NCBI RefSeq assembly: GCF_900696085.1
Contig: NZ_CAADFC020000033.1
Location: forward strand, 124,001 to 188,000
Length of the DNA: 64,000 bases
Source of the DNA: Bradyrhizobium ivorense
GTDB taxonomy: Bacteria; Pseudomonadota; Alphaproteobacteria; Rhizobiales; Xanthobacteraceae
Direction of reading: 5' to 3'
In this document: positions 43,512 through 52,055 of the stretch, in pieces
Numbering within the stretch: the first letter of the stretch is position 1
Layout of the letters: each line of letters begins with the position of its first letter
Notes under the pieces: model-generated
Told to the model about the DNA's origin: nothing
The model's input: the letters and a program-made list of their open reading frames with translations, nothing else
Databases searched by the model: none
Translations under genes and position numbers: made by a program

Positions 43512-43527
43512 TTGAGGCTCGCGATCG

Positions 43528-43989
43528 CTAGACGGCGCCAGCCAACAACTGCTCGATTGGCTGCATCAGCGATTTTGCTGTGAATGGCTTGGTCAGATAG
43601 GCCACGCATCCCGATGCCATCGCCGCCATGCGCGTCGCCGGGTTGTCATTTCCGGTGATGTAGATAACGGGAACGTCAACGCCCTGATCCGTCAGGCGGT
43701 GCCGCAATTCGATCCCCGAACCATCGCTTAGATTGACGTCCAGGATCAGACACAGCGCGCGATCGAAGCCGCCATCCATCAGCAAGGCATTTCCGGTCTC
43801 GAACAATCTCGATGCAAAGCCATATTCCCGCAGCAGCCGTCCGATTCCACGGAGCATCGAGGGGTTATCGTCTACGACGAAGACAATTTTCGCGGTCGGC
43901 AAATCCGGGGCCTCTACCTTGTCGCGGAATCGGAATCTCCACTTGCTGCCCAGCGTCCGTGCCCGGACAAAGGACACATTGAAGCTCAC
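43528..43989 (-). CDS. Single-domain response regulator (receiver only)
   Basis: CheY-like receiver without an output domain, 153 residues. The phosphorylation site is Asp84 (LILDVNLSDGSG), with the acidic pair in VFVVDDNPS, Thr in YITGND and Lys in YLTKPF. An N-terminal extension of about 30 residues before the receiver may be part of the protein or reflect a later start; GGTGAG precedes the ATG at 43989. It sits downstream of the FixJ-like regulator and kinase genes and may compete for or relay phosphoryl groups in that circuit (inference). Confidence 0.85.
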   Translation of the reverse strand: MSFNVSFVRARTLGSKWRFRFRDKVEAPDLPTAKIVFVVDDNPSMLRGIGRLLREYGFASRLFETGNALLMDGGFDRALCLILDVNLSDGSGIELRHRLTDQGVDVPVIYITGNDNPATRMAAMASGCVAYLTKPFTAKSLMQPIEQLLAGAV

Positions 43990-44091
43990 CGGCGCGCGAC
44001 ATCGTCGCGGCCAACATTGGAGATACGCGCCGTCACAGAGCTTTCATATTGTACCATGGGACATGGACGGGCCGAGGCCGCCCCCGGCCGA

Positions 44092-44724
44092 TCACCCCTT
44101 GACCTCGCCATCGAGCTCGCGCGCGCCGAGCCGCTCGGCGATCGAGACCAGCTCGGCAAGTGACTGCACCTGCATCTTCTCCATGACCTGGTGACGGTGC
44201 GCTTTGATGGTGCGTTCCGTCGTGCCGAGCTCGTAGGCGATCTGCTTGTTGATCCGACCGCGTACAATCAGATCGAACACCTGCCGCTCGCGCGGGGTCA
44301 ACCTCGCCAGCAGCGCCCGGAGAGTGTCGAGCTTGGTTCGCGCAGTACGGGTCAACTCGTGTCGAGCAACGGCGCGATCGATCGCTTCAATCAGCCGCTC
44401 CGACTCGATCGGCTTGGTCAGGAAATCCTCGGCCCCCGCCTTGATCGCCTGGACGGTCGTCGCCGTGTCGGCGTGTCCGGTGAGAAATACGATCGGAAGC
44501 GTCGACTCCAGCTCATTGAGACGGATCTGCAGCTCCGGGCCACTCATCCCGGGAATGCGTACGTCCAGCAGGATGCAGCCAGCCTCTTCATCGCCGGGCA
44601 ATTGATCGAGCAATTGCCGGGCCGATGCGTATGTCGCAACACGATAGCCCGCAAGCTTGAGCCTGCGCTCGAGAGCCACGCGAAACGAGGCGTCATCATC
44701 AACAATATGCACGTAAGCGTGCAT
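44092..44724 (-). CDS. FixJ/NarL-type response regulator
   Basis: Two-domain response regulator of 210 residues. The receiver covers 1-120 with the acceptor Asp54 (ILLDVRIPGMSG), Thr in VFLTGHAD and Lys104 in FLTKPIE. The LuxR-type helix-turn-helix at about 140-200 reads LTPRERQVFDLIVRGRINKQ and TTERTIKAHRHQVMEKM. It is close in type to FixJ/TodT regulators. It follows the sensor kinase gene (74 bp) on the same strand and so is its likely partner. It may act on the divergent CRP-type gene, as FixJ acts on fixK elsewhere (inference). Confidence 0.9.
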   Translation of the reverse strand: MHAYVHIVDDDASFRVALERRLKLAGYRVATYASARQLLDQLPGDEEAGCILLDVRIPGMSGPELQIRLNELESTLPIVFLTGHADTATTVQAIKAGAEDFLTKPIESERLIEAIDRAVARHELTRTARTKLDTLRALLARLTPRERQVFDLIVRGRINKQIAYELGTTERTIKAHRHQVMEKMQVQSLAELVSIAERLGARELDGEVKG

Positions 44725-44798
44725 TACCCTCTCTCTTCCACCCGACTGACAAGCAGATTATTAGCACTGCCTCTTGCCAAGAAAAGAGCCCAAACGCG

Positions 44799-46643
44799 CT
44801 ATGCCGCCAGCGGTAACGAAAGGTGGAAAACCGCTCCGCCGCCGGACTGGTTTTCGGCCCAGATCTGACCACTATGCGCCAGAATGATCGTCCGCGCGAT
44901 CGACAGGCCGATGCCCATTCCCTGCTCCTTTGTGGTGAAGAACGGATCGAAGATCTCGTTCAGCCTGTCCTGGGGAATTCCCGGGCCGGAATCGGAGATC
45001 GAAATCACAGCCGACGCCTCGCCGTTGACTTCGGTACGGCCGATGATCGTGCGTCCGTAGGGCATCTTGGCCATTGCGTCCATGCTGTTGACCGCGAGGT
45101 TGAGAATGACCTGCTGCAATTGGACCGGGTCGCCTTTCACCCGCAGGGTCTGCGGCGACGTCTGCAGGTAGATCGCGACGTTGCGCGACGAGGCCTGCAG
45201 CTTGAGGAAATCGAATGCTTCCCGCATGATCTGGTTGAGATCGATCTCCTTCTTCTCAAATGGCGCACGCTTCAGCAGGCTGCGCATCCGGCGGATCACC
45301 TCGCTCGCACGCAGATCATCGCGCTTGATGTCCGAAATGATCTCCCGCACCTCCTGAAGGTCGGGCGTTGGCGAAGCGAGGATCAACTCCGCCGTCTCCG
45401 CATTGGTCAGGATCGAGCCGAGCGGCTGATTCAGCTCATGGGCGATCGAGGACGACAGTTCTCCGGCGGTCGCCTGCCGATTGATGTGGGCAAGCTGGGA
45501 CTGCTGATTGCTGGCCTCGACCTCGGCCTTCCGCCGCATATGCCGCTCGTGCAGCAGGAAGGCGATCAGCAAGGACTGAACCAGTACCGCCGTGGCAAGC
45601 GCAACCGCCCGCCAGCGATACCTTTCCAGGAAGCCTGGCTCACGGAAGCGGATTTCGCTGCCCTGCGGCAGACTGGCCTCGCTGACCTCCCAGCGCTCCA
45701 TCTGCCGCCAATTGAAGATCGGCTTCACAGCACCGACGACCGACGGCGGCAGGTTCTCCGGCGCCTCTCCATCCAGAATCCGCAGCGCCCTTTGCGCGGC
45801 CTCGGCACCGATCAAGGACGGAACGAGAACATATCCGCCGACGCCGCCTGGCTCGAGAAAGGTCTCCGCCGGCACCACGATGGGGCGATTTGCCTTCACC
45901 ACGACAAATGCGAGGGCATCCGAAGGTGGATAGTAGTTGCCTTTGCCGTCGCTATAGAGGCCCGTGTAGACGATCGCGCTGTGGTCAGGAAGCGCGGCGA
46001 CCCGCGCAACGATATCCGGCATCGGGCGTCCGACTATTTCGATAATATCGACGCCCGGAATGCCGGCCGCTGCCTGGTCTTTCCAGTTGCGAAAGATGAC
46101 CTGCCGCTCCCATTCCGCGCCGACGAGCACGACGGTCTTGAGGTTCGGCACCACGGCGCGGGCGGCCGAGACGGCATCCTTGAACTTCAAGTCCAGGATG
46201 CCGCCGGTAACATAGCCAGGCGGCCGCAATCGCTTGAAATCGGCCTCTTCCACCAGCGCAAACACAATCGGCGCGTCGGGCCAAAGCTGCGGGCGCCAGC
46301 GGAGCGCAAGCTCGAGCGCCGCCGCTCCAACGACAACCACGACGCCGATCGGCCGATCGCGATATTTCACCTCGAGAAACCTCTGGAAGCTGTCCTGATA
46401 GGCCTCGCCGCCGAAGCGATTGAGATCGAGGCTCTCCGTGTAGACGGTCGTCGGAGCGTGACCGTGCGCGCTCACGGCATCCCTCAACCCGACGAAGACC
46501 TGGTAGTAGAACGGACCGCGCCGGTCGGACTGGTCGAGCACCAGCATGGAATGTGGACGCATCTGCTGCGCCCGGAGACCAGCCGGCAACAGCAACGTAG
46601 CCAGCAGGATGATCAGTCCAGAGAGCCGAATTGCCTTGCCCAT
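44799..46643 (-). CDS. Sensor histidine kinase with ABC-binding-protein-like periplasmic sensor
   Basis: Membrane kinase of 614 residues. A signal/anchor (residues 1-25) leads to a large periplasmic domain (about 27-310) resembling ABC-type binding proteins of the PF04392 kind (MLVLDQSDRRGPFYYQVF, GGILDLKFKDAVSAARAVVP). One membrane span at 345-364 precedes the dimerisation domain with His402 (SIAHELNQPLGSILTNAETA) and an ATPase domain with ISISDSGPGIP and GMGIGLSIARTI. It has no PAS or haem domain, unlike FixL. It starts a minus-strand run with the FixJ-like regulator and lone receiver, and is divergent from the FixK-like regulator gene. Confidence 0.9.
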   Translation of the reverse strand: MGKAIRLSGLIILLATLLLPAGLRAQQMRPHSMLVLDQSDRRGPFYYQVFVGLRDAVSAHGHAPTTVYTESLDLNRFGGEAYQDSFQRFLEVKYRDRPIGVVVVVGAAALELALRWRPQLWPDAPIVFALVEEADFKRLRPPGYVTGGILDLKFKDAVSAARAVVPNLKTVVLVGAEWERQVIFRNWKDQAAAGIPGVDIIEIVGRPMPDIVARVAALPDHSAIVYTGLYSDGKGNYYPPSDALAFVVVKANRPIVVPAETFLEPGGVGGYVLVPSLIGAEAAQRALRILDGEAPENLPPSVVGAVKPIFNWRQMERWEVSEASLPQGSEIRFREPGFLERYRWRAVALATAVLVQSLLIAFLLHERHMRRKAEVEASNQQSQLAHINRQATAGELSSSIAHELNQPLGSILTNAETAELILASPTPDLQEVREIISDIKRDDLRASEVIRRMRSLLKRAPFEKKEIDLNQIMREAFDFLKLQASSRNVAIYLQTSPQTLRVKGDPVQLQQVILNLAVNSMDAMAKMPYGRTIIGRTEVNGEASAVISISDSGPGIPQDRLNEIFDPFFTTKEQGMGIGLSIARTIILAHSGQIWAENQSGGGAVFHLSLPLAA

Positions 46644-46767
46644 AGCGCTCGGAGCCGGAGACCGACGGGTTCAAGAAAGCTAGCACCCCGTCATCGTCGT
46701 GAAAATTGAAAAGTAATCTAAGATTGTGTGCAGCAATTGCGAAGAGATTATCGCATTTTGCGCACCC

Positions 46768-46781
46768 TGTCCTTTAGGACA
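46768..46781. promoter_or_regulatory. Palindrome upstream of the fixK-like gene
   Basis: TGTCCTTTAGGACA, arms TGTCCT/AGGACA with a TT spacer, in the 248-bp gap between the kinase (46643) and the CRP/FNR gene (46892). It is a candidate binding site for the response regulator or an autoregulator. No TTGAT box was found in this gap. Confidence 0.45.
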
Positions 46782-46891
46782 ATGACCTCAAGACCAATAG
46801 AAGCTGTTCGATCCGTGTCGTAGTCATTGCGCGCGGTCAGGCATTTCGAACCGCGCGGACGCCGCAAGTTCATTACAGAGTGAGTTGGTCC

Positions 46892-47560
46892 ATGTTCGCT
46901 CACGTCAATGTCAGACCGGCCAACGTGCCGAGCATCCTCGGCGGGCTGACCGCCCAGCACGCCAATTTCATCACCAGCGAATTCCACTACAGAAAGGGCG
47001 CCGAGATCTACGGCGAGAAGGAGCCAGCGGAGTACGTCTACCAGGTCGTCTCCGGCGCCGTCCGCAGCTACAAGCTGCTGTCCGACGGGCGACGCCAGAT
47101 TGGCGCCTTTCATCTCGTCGGAGACATTTTCGGACTTGAGAATGCCGAATTCCATCGCTTCACGGCCGAAGCTATCGTCGACACGAATGTGCGCCTGATC
47201 AGGCGAACGAGCCTCGAACGGGTGGCCCGTTCCGATTCCGCCCTGGCTCGCAACCTGCTCGTCATGACTACCAGCAACCTGCAGCACGCTGAAGACCATA
47301 TGCTGCTGCTCGGCCGCAAGACCGCGTTGGAGCGGGTGGCCGCGTTCCTGCTCGAAATGGATCGCCGGCTGACCGGGGTAGGCGTCGTCGCCCTGCCGAT
47401 GTGCCGGCGCGATATCGCCGACTATCTCGGGCTGACCCTCGAGACCGTATCGCGCGCGCTATCCAAACTGCACGCCTATGGGGCCCTCAACTTCCTCGGT
47501 TCGAACCAGCGCGAAATCATGCTGGTTGACCGCGAGCAGTTGGCCAGGCTGGACAATTGA
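46892..47560 (+). CDS. FixK-like CRP/FNR-family transcription regulator
   Basis: CRP/FNR regulator of 222 residues with an N-terminal cyclic-nucleotide-binding-like barrel (YQVVSGAVRSYKLLSDGRRQIG, VGDIFGL) and a C-terminal winged helix. The recognition helix has the E-x2-S-R pattern (TLETVSRALSKL) of FNR/FixK proteins that read TTGAT-N4-ATCAA. There is no N-terminal Cys cluster, so it is FixK-like and cannot sense O2 through an FeS centre by itself. Start ATG at 46892; a GTG 12 bp earlier is possible. Seven such boxes stand in front of genes on both sides, which makes it the probable local regulator. Confidence 0.9.
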   Translation: MFAHVNVRPANVPSILGGLTAQHANFITSEFHYRKGAEIYGEKEPAEYVYQVVSGAVRSYKLLSDGRRQIGAFHLVGDIFGLENAEFHRFTAEAIVDTNVRLIRRTSLERVARSDSALARNLLVMTTSNLQHAEDHMLLLGRKTALERVAAFLLEMDRRLTGVGVVALPMCRRDIADYLGLTLETVSRALSKLHAYGALNFLGSNQREIMLVDREQLARLDN

Positions 47561-47568
47561 CCGCGACG

Positions 47569-48000
47569 TCACGAGGATCTCGCCTGGCGCTCGATGGTCT
47601 TCTGCAGCACTTCGAACAGGACCGCTGTCGACCAGCCGAACATCAGAATGCCATTCATGGCGGCCATCGGCCCGATCAGTTGCCACTTCTTGACCGGAAC
47701 GACGTCGCCATAGCCAAGCGTTGTGTAGTTCACAAAGGCGAAATAGAGCAGATCGCTGCCGGCCGGCGCGGCACTGCATACAAAATAGGCCAGTGACCAA
47801 ACCACGATCTCCAACGTGTGGGCTAGCATCAGGATCAGCGCAGTCGCCACCATCACGCCGCTGAGTTGCAGCCCAGACCGGCCGGTGGCGCTGAAGGTGA
47901 CATTGCGCAACAGTCCGATCACCGCGACGGTGAACAACGAGTGCAGCACAATATTGATCGCACTGACCGCCGATCCCACGATGAGCTGAAATAGCATCAT
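47569..48000 (-). CDS. Small potassium-channel-like membrane protein
   Basis: Ion-channel-type protein of 143 residues with spans at about residues 4-30, 48-75 and 110-130 and a pore loop containing VNYTTLGYGDVVPVKK, where TLGYGD is close to the K+ filter TVGYGD. There is no RCK or cyclic-nucleotide domain. It overlaps the end of the AI-2E-type gene by ATGA (47997-48000), so it is expressed with it, probably from the FixK-type box at 49144. It may set membrane potential under stress (inference). Confidence 0.85.
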   Translation of the reverse strand: MMLFQLIVGSAVSAINIVLHSLFTVAVIGLLRNVTFSATGRSGLQLSGVMVATALILMLAHTLEIVVWSLAYFVCSAAPAGSDLLYFAFVNYTTLGYGDVVPVKKWQLIGPMAAMNGILMFGWSTAVLFEVLQKTIERQARSS

Positions 48001-49076
48001 CGCTGCCCCGCCAGCCGGGCGCGGTCATCGCGGATCCACGCCGTGATCAACTCCCAGGCGACCGCGAGAATAATTGGCCCAATGAACAGACCCACGATGC
48101 CGTGCGCAAGCGTGCCACCGATCACGCCGACGAAGATGACCAGCGCCGGCGTGGTCAGGCCCCGCCCCATGACCAGCGGCTTCAGCACATTGTCGAGGAC
48201 GCCGACCACCAGGAAGAACAGCGTCAGCGCGAGCGCCGTCGCGAAGTCCTTGGTCGACCAGAGCCAGATGATAACGGGGAACAGCACGATCGCCGCCCCG
48301 ATCTGCACGATCGCAAGCAGCATCACGACCAGCGCCAGCAGCCCCGCGCTCGGAATTCCCGCCAGCTTGAAGCCGATGCCGGCCAGGAGCGCTTGCAGGA
48401 CGGCGACGCCGATGACGCCCTGGGAGACCGCTCGAATCGTTGCGCCGGCAAGGTCGAGGAAGTGCTCGCTCTGCTCGGGCACGATACGGGACAGGAAGCC
48501 CCTGCACGCCGCGGCAAGCTGCCGTCCGTGGGGAAGCAGGAAACCCGCCACGACGACCGCCAGCACAAACTTCAGTGCTCCGACCCCTGCGTTGCTGGCA
48601 AACGCAAACAGGATCCCGGCCAGCGGCTTCAGATGCGGCACGACCTCGCGCAACACGGCGCGCAGATTGGTCGATGCCCGATCCCAGAGGTCATGGAGCG
48701 GGCCGCCGATCAGCGGCCAATCCCTGATCTCCGGCATCGGCGACGGCACGACGACGTTGCCGGCGCTCAGCTGTTCGGCGAGCTCCCTCACCCCCTCCAC
48801 CGCCCCGATCCCGAGCCAGGCCGCCGGTCCGATGACGACACCCAATGCCATCAAGGTCAGGACCAGAGCGGCAATGCCCGCGTGGCCGGCGAGCATCGCG
48901 GTGAGCCAGTTGAATACCGGATAGAGCGCGACCGCGAGCACGACGCTCCAGGCCAGGATCGGCACGAACGGGCGGACCAGGACGAACGACCAGTAGATCA
49001 GCAACGCCAGCAATCCGAGACGGATTGCGAGTTGGATGAACTCGTCTCCGGCCACGAGTTGGCGAGGGGTTTTCAA
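47997..49076 (-). CDS. AI-2E family (PerM-like) membrane transporter
   Basis: Multi-span protein of 359 residues of the AI-2E/PerM (formerly UPF0118) family. About eight helices include LLALLIYWSFVLVRPFVPIL and the C-terminal FVGVIGGTLAHGIVGLFIGP, a family signature. Members are linked to autoinducer-2 export or Na+/H+ antiport; which applies cannot be said. Overlapped by the K+-channel-like gene at its end, and upstream of it lies a FixK-type box (68 bp before the start). It is divergent from the Gly/Tyr-rich protein gene at 49271. Confidence 0.88.
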   Translation of the reverse strand: MKTPRQLVAGDEFIQLAIRLGLLALLIYWSFVLVRPFVPILAWSVVLAVALYPVFNWLTAMLAGHAGIAALVLTLMALGVVIGPAAWLGIGAVEGVRELAEQLSAGNVVVPSPMPEIRDWPLIGGPLHDLWDRASTNLRAVLREVVPHLKPLAGILFAFASNAGVGALKFVLAVVVAGFLLPHGRQLAAACRGFLSRIVPEQSEHFLDLAGATIRAVSQGVIGVAVLQALLAGIGFKLAGIPSAGLLALVVMLLAIVQIGAAIVLFPVIIWLWSTKDFATALALTLFFLVVGVLDNVLKPLVMGRGLTTPALVIFVGVIGGTLAHGIVGLFIGPIILAVAWELITAWIRDDRARLAGQR

Positions 49077-49143
49077 GGGCGCGCTTCCGATTGAGCGTCA
49101 GCAGGCACGGAGGAAGCCGTGGCATCGCCTTGGCACACGCTGC

Positions 49144-49157
49144 TTGATCCAGATCAA
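49144..49157. promoter_or_regulatory. FixK/FNR-type box in a divergent promoter
   Basis: TTGATCCAGATCAA, a perfect TTGAT-N4-ATCAA. It is 68 bp from the AI-2E start (49076) and 114 bp before the ATG at 49271. Confidence 0.75.
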
Positions 49158-49270
49158 GCGTCGGATGGTGCCGGCTGACAGGCTTGCCTCCGCATGATCC
49201 GGAATTTGGTCATGCACTTGCGCGCCGTGTCGATCGCGGCCGCACGCGTCACCCCGATGTGGAGGACATC

Positions 49271-49672
49271 ATGAAGAACACCAACACCCTGCTGGCCACG
49301 ATCCTGCTTGCGAGCACGATCGGCATTGGCGCAGGCCAGGCGGCCCCGCTGCCGACCAACGTCGCAGCCATGAAAGGCATGGTCGACAATGGCGTCGTTG
49401 AGGCTCGTTGGGGCGGCTGGGGTGGCGGCTGGCGCGGTGGCTGGGGCTATCGCGGCTGGCGAGGCGGCTACGGCGGCTGGGGTTATCGAGGATGGGGCGC
49501 CGCCGCTGCCGGCGCGATCGTTGGCGGAGCCATCGCGAGCTCGGCCTATGGTGGATACCCCTATTACGGCGGATATGGCTATGGTTATGGATACGGCTAT
49601 TGCCCGCCTGGTGGCGGTTACGGCTATTCGCGGGCCTACTACGCCCAGCCGCGCTACTATTACGGATGGTAG
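49271..49672 (+). CDS. Secreted Gly/Tyr/Trp-rich small protein
   Basis: Exported protein of 133 residues. The signal peptide (LLATILLASTIGIGAGQAAP) is followed by a mature region built of repeated GGW/GYRGW motifs and a tyrosine-rich tail (GYGYGYGYGYCPPGGG, RYYYGW). It has a single Cys in CPPGG and a short hydrophobic Ala/Gly stretch in the middle. Such low-complexity exported proteins occur in alphaproteobacteria and are usually uncharacterised. The ATG at 49271 follows GGAGGAC. It shares the FixK-type box gap with the AI-2E gene. Possible role: cell-envelope or matrix component (inference). Confidence 0.78.
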   Translation: MKNTNTLLATILLASTIGIGAGQAAPLPTNVAAMKGMVDNGVVEARWGGWGGGWRGGWGYRGWRGGYGGWGYRGWGAAAAGAIVGGAIASSAYGGYPYYGGYGYGYGYGYCPPGGGYGYSRAYYAQPRYYYGW

Positions 49673-49706
49673 CGAATTTGCAGCGATCTTGATGCGGATT
49701 TAGCGC

Positions 49707-50012
49707 TCAGGGCGACAGCAGTCCAAAGGCAAACGCGACAGTCGACACCATCCCGGCTGTCATGACGACCATTCTGAAAGCAAAATCGCCGTCGATCGCT
49801 TCAAGCCAATGACGCAACCGACCGCGAACGTGGGCCGGCCGGCATGCGCGAAGCATTTGACCAAATATGTCGCTGCCGTTCCCCATGGTGTCTACGTAGA
49901 TCACGGTGGAACCGGGTGTCCAGTGCAGCTTGTGCCACACGATCGAGATCAGACGCGACAACCTGCCTAACCCAATCGGGCTATAGGAGCCGGGCGGTTG
50001 ACGCCGTGACAC
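49707..50012 (-). CDS. Possible small membrane protein
   Basis: Frame of 101 residues with one C-terminal hydrophobic segment (FRMVVMTAGMVSTVAFAFGL). The start is uncertain: M1 at 50012 or a later ATG (MGNGSDIFGQML). I know no family. It lies between the Gly/Tyr-rich gene and aspD, and nothing overlaps it. Codon use does not settle whether it is real. Confidence 0.45.
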   Translation of the reverse strand: MSRRQPPGSYSPIGLGRLSRLISIVWHKLHWTPGSTVIYVDTMGNGSDIFGQMLRACRPAHVRGRLRHWLEAIDGDFAFRMVVMTAGMVSTVAFAFGLLSP

Positions 50013-50102
50013 CTGAGCGGCGTATGACCTGACAGCGTTGTCTGCTGCCAGCTGTCGCGCCGGAAGTCAGGGCGTCTCCGCGACCGGGGGAAATTCAGTT
50101 CA

Positions 50103-51734
50103 TCAGCGCCTTGCCGTCCCGCCCTTGCCCGTCGCCGCCTCGTAGGCATCGCGATAGCCTCTGGCGATGGTCCGGACGCCGCGTCCGATGTCGTCGTAGA
50201 CATCATCAGGGAGGTTCGCGAGCGACACGCGAAGCGACCATTCCGGCGCATCGAAGCCGCCTCCGTTCAACAGCACGATGCCGTGGGCCTCGGCCAGCCT
50301 GAACGCGAGATCCAGCGGATGGACACTCTTCTTCAGGTGTTCCACGGCATCATCGCCGATGTTCTTTCGAGCCCAGAACTCGAAATCGATGAGGGCGTAG
50401 TAGGCATCATAGTTCGGATTCGGGGTCAACTTGTCGGCAAGGCCGAGGCCGTCGAGCATCGACCACAGGCGCTTGTTGACGATTTCCATGCAGGCGGCCT
50501 GATAGGCCTTGTTCACGTCCATCATCTCCGCCAGCGAGAACAGGCTCATCATGACCTGCTGCGGCAACGACAGCCCGGCGGTGTGATTGAGGGCCACGTC
50601 GCGGCTGTCGGCGACGATGCGGTCGATCAGCTTGAGCTTGCGCGGTTCGAGCGTCAGCGGCCCGTAGCGCTTGTCGAGTGCCTTGACGGCCTCGTCCGGG
50701 AGCCTGGCGATCATCTTGTCGAAGACGTTGTCTTCGTTGATGGCGATGGCCCCTAACCGCCAACCCGTGCAGCCGAAATACTTCGAATAGGAGTAGACGC
50801 CGATGGTGTTGTGCGGCAATTCGCCGAGCAACGAACGGAAGCCGTGCACGAAGGTACCATAGACGTCGTCGGTGAGGATCATCAGGTCCGGGCGCTTGGT
50901 CTTGACCAAATTGGCCAACTTGGCAATCGTCTCCTTACTTAACGCCATCCCCGGAGGGTTGGACGGATTGACGACGAAGAAGGCCTTGATCTTCGGATCT
51001 TCCAGCTTCCTGATTTCCTCGTCGGTGAACTGGAATTTGTTTTCCTGCGGCGCCCTGATCTGAACCACCTTCAAGTCGTAGTCTTCAAGGTGCGTCATCT
51101 CGATGTAGGGCGTGAAAATCGGCGTCGCCAGGGCAATCGTATCGCCGGGCACCAGCAGCCGATTGGCCTTCAGCGACTTGAAGAGGTAGCACATCGCCGC
51201 CGTGCCGCCCTCGACCGCATAGATGTCGAATTTTCCCGCCGGCCGGGGCTCGCCACAAACCGCCCACATCAGGTACTCGTGCACGATCTTCTCGTTATGC
51301 ACCAGCATGCGGTCCGGTACCGGGTAATTGTCGCCGATGATCGAATCAACCAGTTCGTGGACGAAGGCATCCGGATCGAAGCCGAATTTCTTCACCGCGA
51401 AGGGCAGCATCTCGGTCAGGAAGCTCGCGCCTGGCATGTCCTTGTGCAGTTTGAGCCAGGTCTCGAACCGCCCGGCAATGCCCTTTGCCTGCGGCATGCC
51501 GCCGATCCCCGCCGGATGCTCCAACACCCGCTTGCTCTCCGTGATGGCGAATTGGCCCAGCAGGAAGAAACCTTCACGCGGCGTCGTCGCCACCCAGTTC
51601 GGATTGCCCCGTCCGGCGTTCAGGAAGGGCATCTGGCTCAGCTTCGAAGTGCTCTTCGCGAGGTTGATCAGCTCGTCCTTGATCTCGAACGGGCTCAACG
51701 CTTCGAATTTCTTTAGGGTCAGAAGATCGGCCAT
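50103..51734 (-). CDS. aspD: Aspartate 4-decarboxylase / aspartate aminotransferase (AspD)
   Basis: PLP enzyme of 543 residues. Length, N-terminal extension and the cofactor motif SYSKYFGCTGWRLGAI fit AspD, the bifunctional aspartate 4-decarboxylase, rather than the shorter ordinary aminotransferases. Other motifs: VEGGTAAMCYLFKSL, VVNPSNPPGMALS and the Arg near SLRVSLANLP. It turns aspartate into alanine plus CO2, consuming a proton. Divergent from it are two AspT-type exchangers, which in Tetragenococcus swap aspartate for alanine and generate proton-motive force. ATG at 51734 with GGAG upstream; a FixK-type box is 86 bp upstream. Confidence 0.9.
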   Translation of the reverse strand: MADLLTLKKFEALSPFEIKDELINLAKSTSKLSQMPFLNAGRGNPNWVATTPREGFFLLGQFAITESKRVLEHPAGIGGMPQAKGIAGRFETWLKLHKDMPGASFLTEMLPFAVKKFGFDPDAFVHELVDSIIGDNYPVPDRMLVHNEKIVHEYLMWAVCGEPRPAGKFDIYAVEGGTAAMCYLFKSLKANRLLVPGDTIALATPIFTPYIEMTHLEDYDLKVVQIRAPQENKFQFTDEEIRKLEDPKIKAFFVVNPSNPPGMALSKETIAKLANLVKTKRPDLMILTDDVYGTFVHGFRSLLGELPHNTIGVYSYSKYFGCTGWRLGAIAINEDNVFDKMIARLPDEAVKALDKRYGPLTLEPRKLKLIDRIVADSRDVALNHTAGLSLPQQVMMSLFSLAEMMDVNKAYQAACMEIVNKRLWSMLDGLGLADKLTPNPNYDAYYALIDFEFWARKNIGDDAVEHLKKSVHPLDLAFRLAEAHGIVLLNGGGFDAPEWSLRVSLANLPDDVYDDIGRGVRTIARGYRDAYEAATGKGGTARR

Positions 51735-51819
51735 TTGACACTCCGGGGCGATGCAAGCTGTTGGGATGGAGGCGGACAGGCGCCTTGCGCTCAGCATGAT
51801 CGGCGGCCGGGGACGCGCC

Positions 51820-51833
51820 TTGATCTATGTCAA
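51820..51833. promoter_or_regulatory. FixK/FNR-type box for aspD
   Basis: TTGATCTATGTCAA, one mismatch in the second half-site, 86 bp before the aspD start on the minus strand. It is the first of two boxes in the 321-bp divergent gap 51735-52055, which holds no gene. Confidence 0.65.
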
Positions 51834-51861
51834 CGGTCTCGTGCAGCCGATGCGACTGCAG

Positions 51862-51879
51862 CGACGCACGCGTGCGTCG
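51862..51879. promoter_or_regulatory. 18-bp perfect palindrome in the aspD-aspT gap
   Basis: CGACGCACGCGTGCGTCG is fully self-complementary. Its centre lies 44 bp from the centre of the aspD-side FixK box and 56 bp from that of the aspT-side box. It is a candidate second-regulator operator; no terminator role is likely because it lies between divergent promoters. Confidence 0.5.
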
Positions 51880-51919
51880 TCGGCAAGACGATGAAATCGC
51901 AAGGCTCCCGCAGTTGCGG

Positions 51920-51933
51920 TTGACATAGATCAA
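51920..51933. promoter_or_regulatory. FixK/FNR-type box for the aspT pair
   Basis: TTGACATAGATCAA, one mismatch in the first half-site (C for T), 122 bp before the first aspT-like start. Exactly 100 bp separates it from the aspD-side box. Confidence 0.6.
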
Positions 51934-52055
51934 CATCTATCTCGCCAACCACCGTCTGATGCTGATCGAAGCAGTTGCTCGCCCTTTTCGGCCCCCTGCG
52001 CGAGACCGAAGCAGGCGCATGCCGAAGCCCCGGGACAGCATGAACGGGTGACATC

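Noticed and set aside
44823..46709. 628-residue plus-strand frame opposite the histidine kinase
   Set aside because: The minus strand carries HisKA/ATPase motifs; the opposite frame has no recognisable domain and a shadow-like composition.
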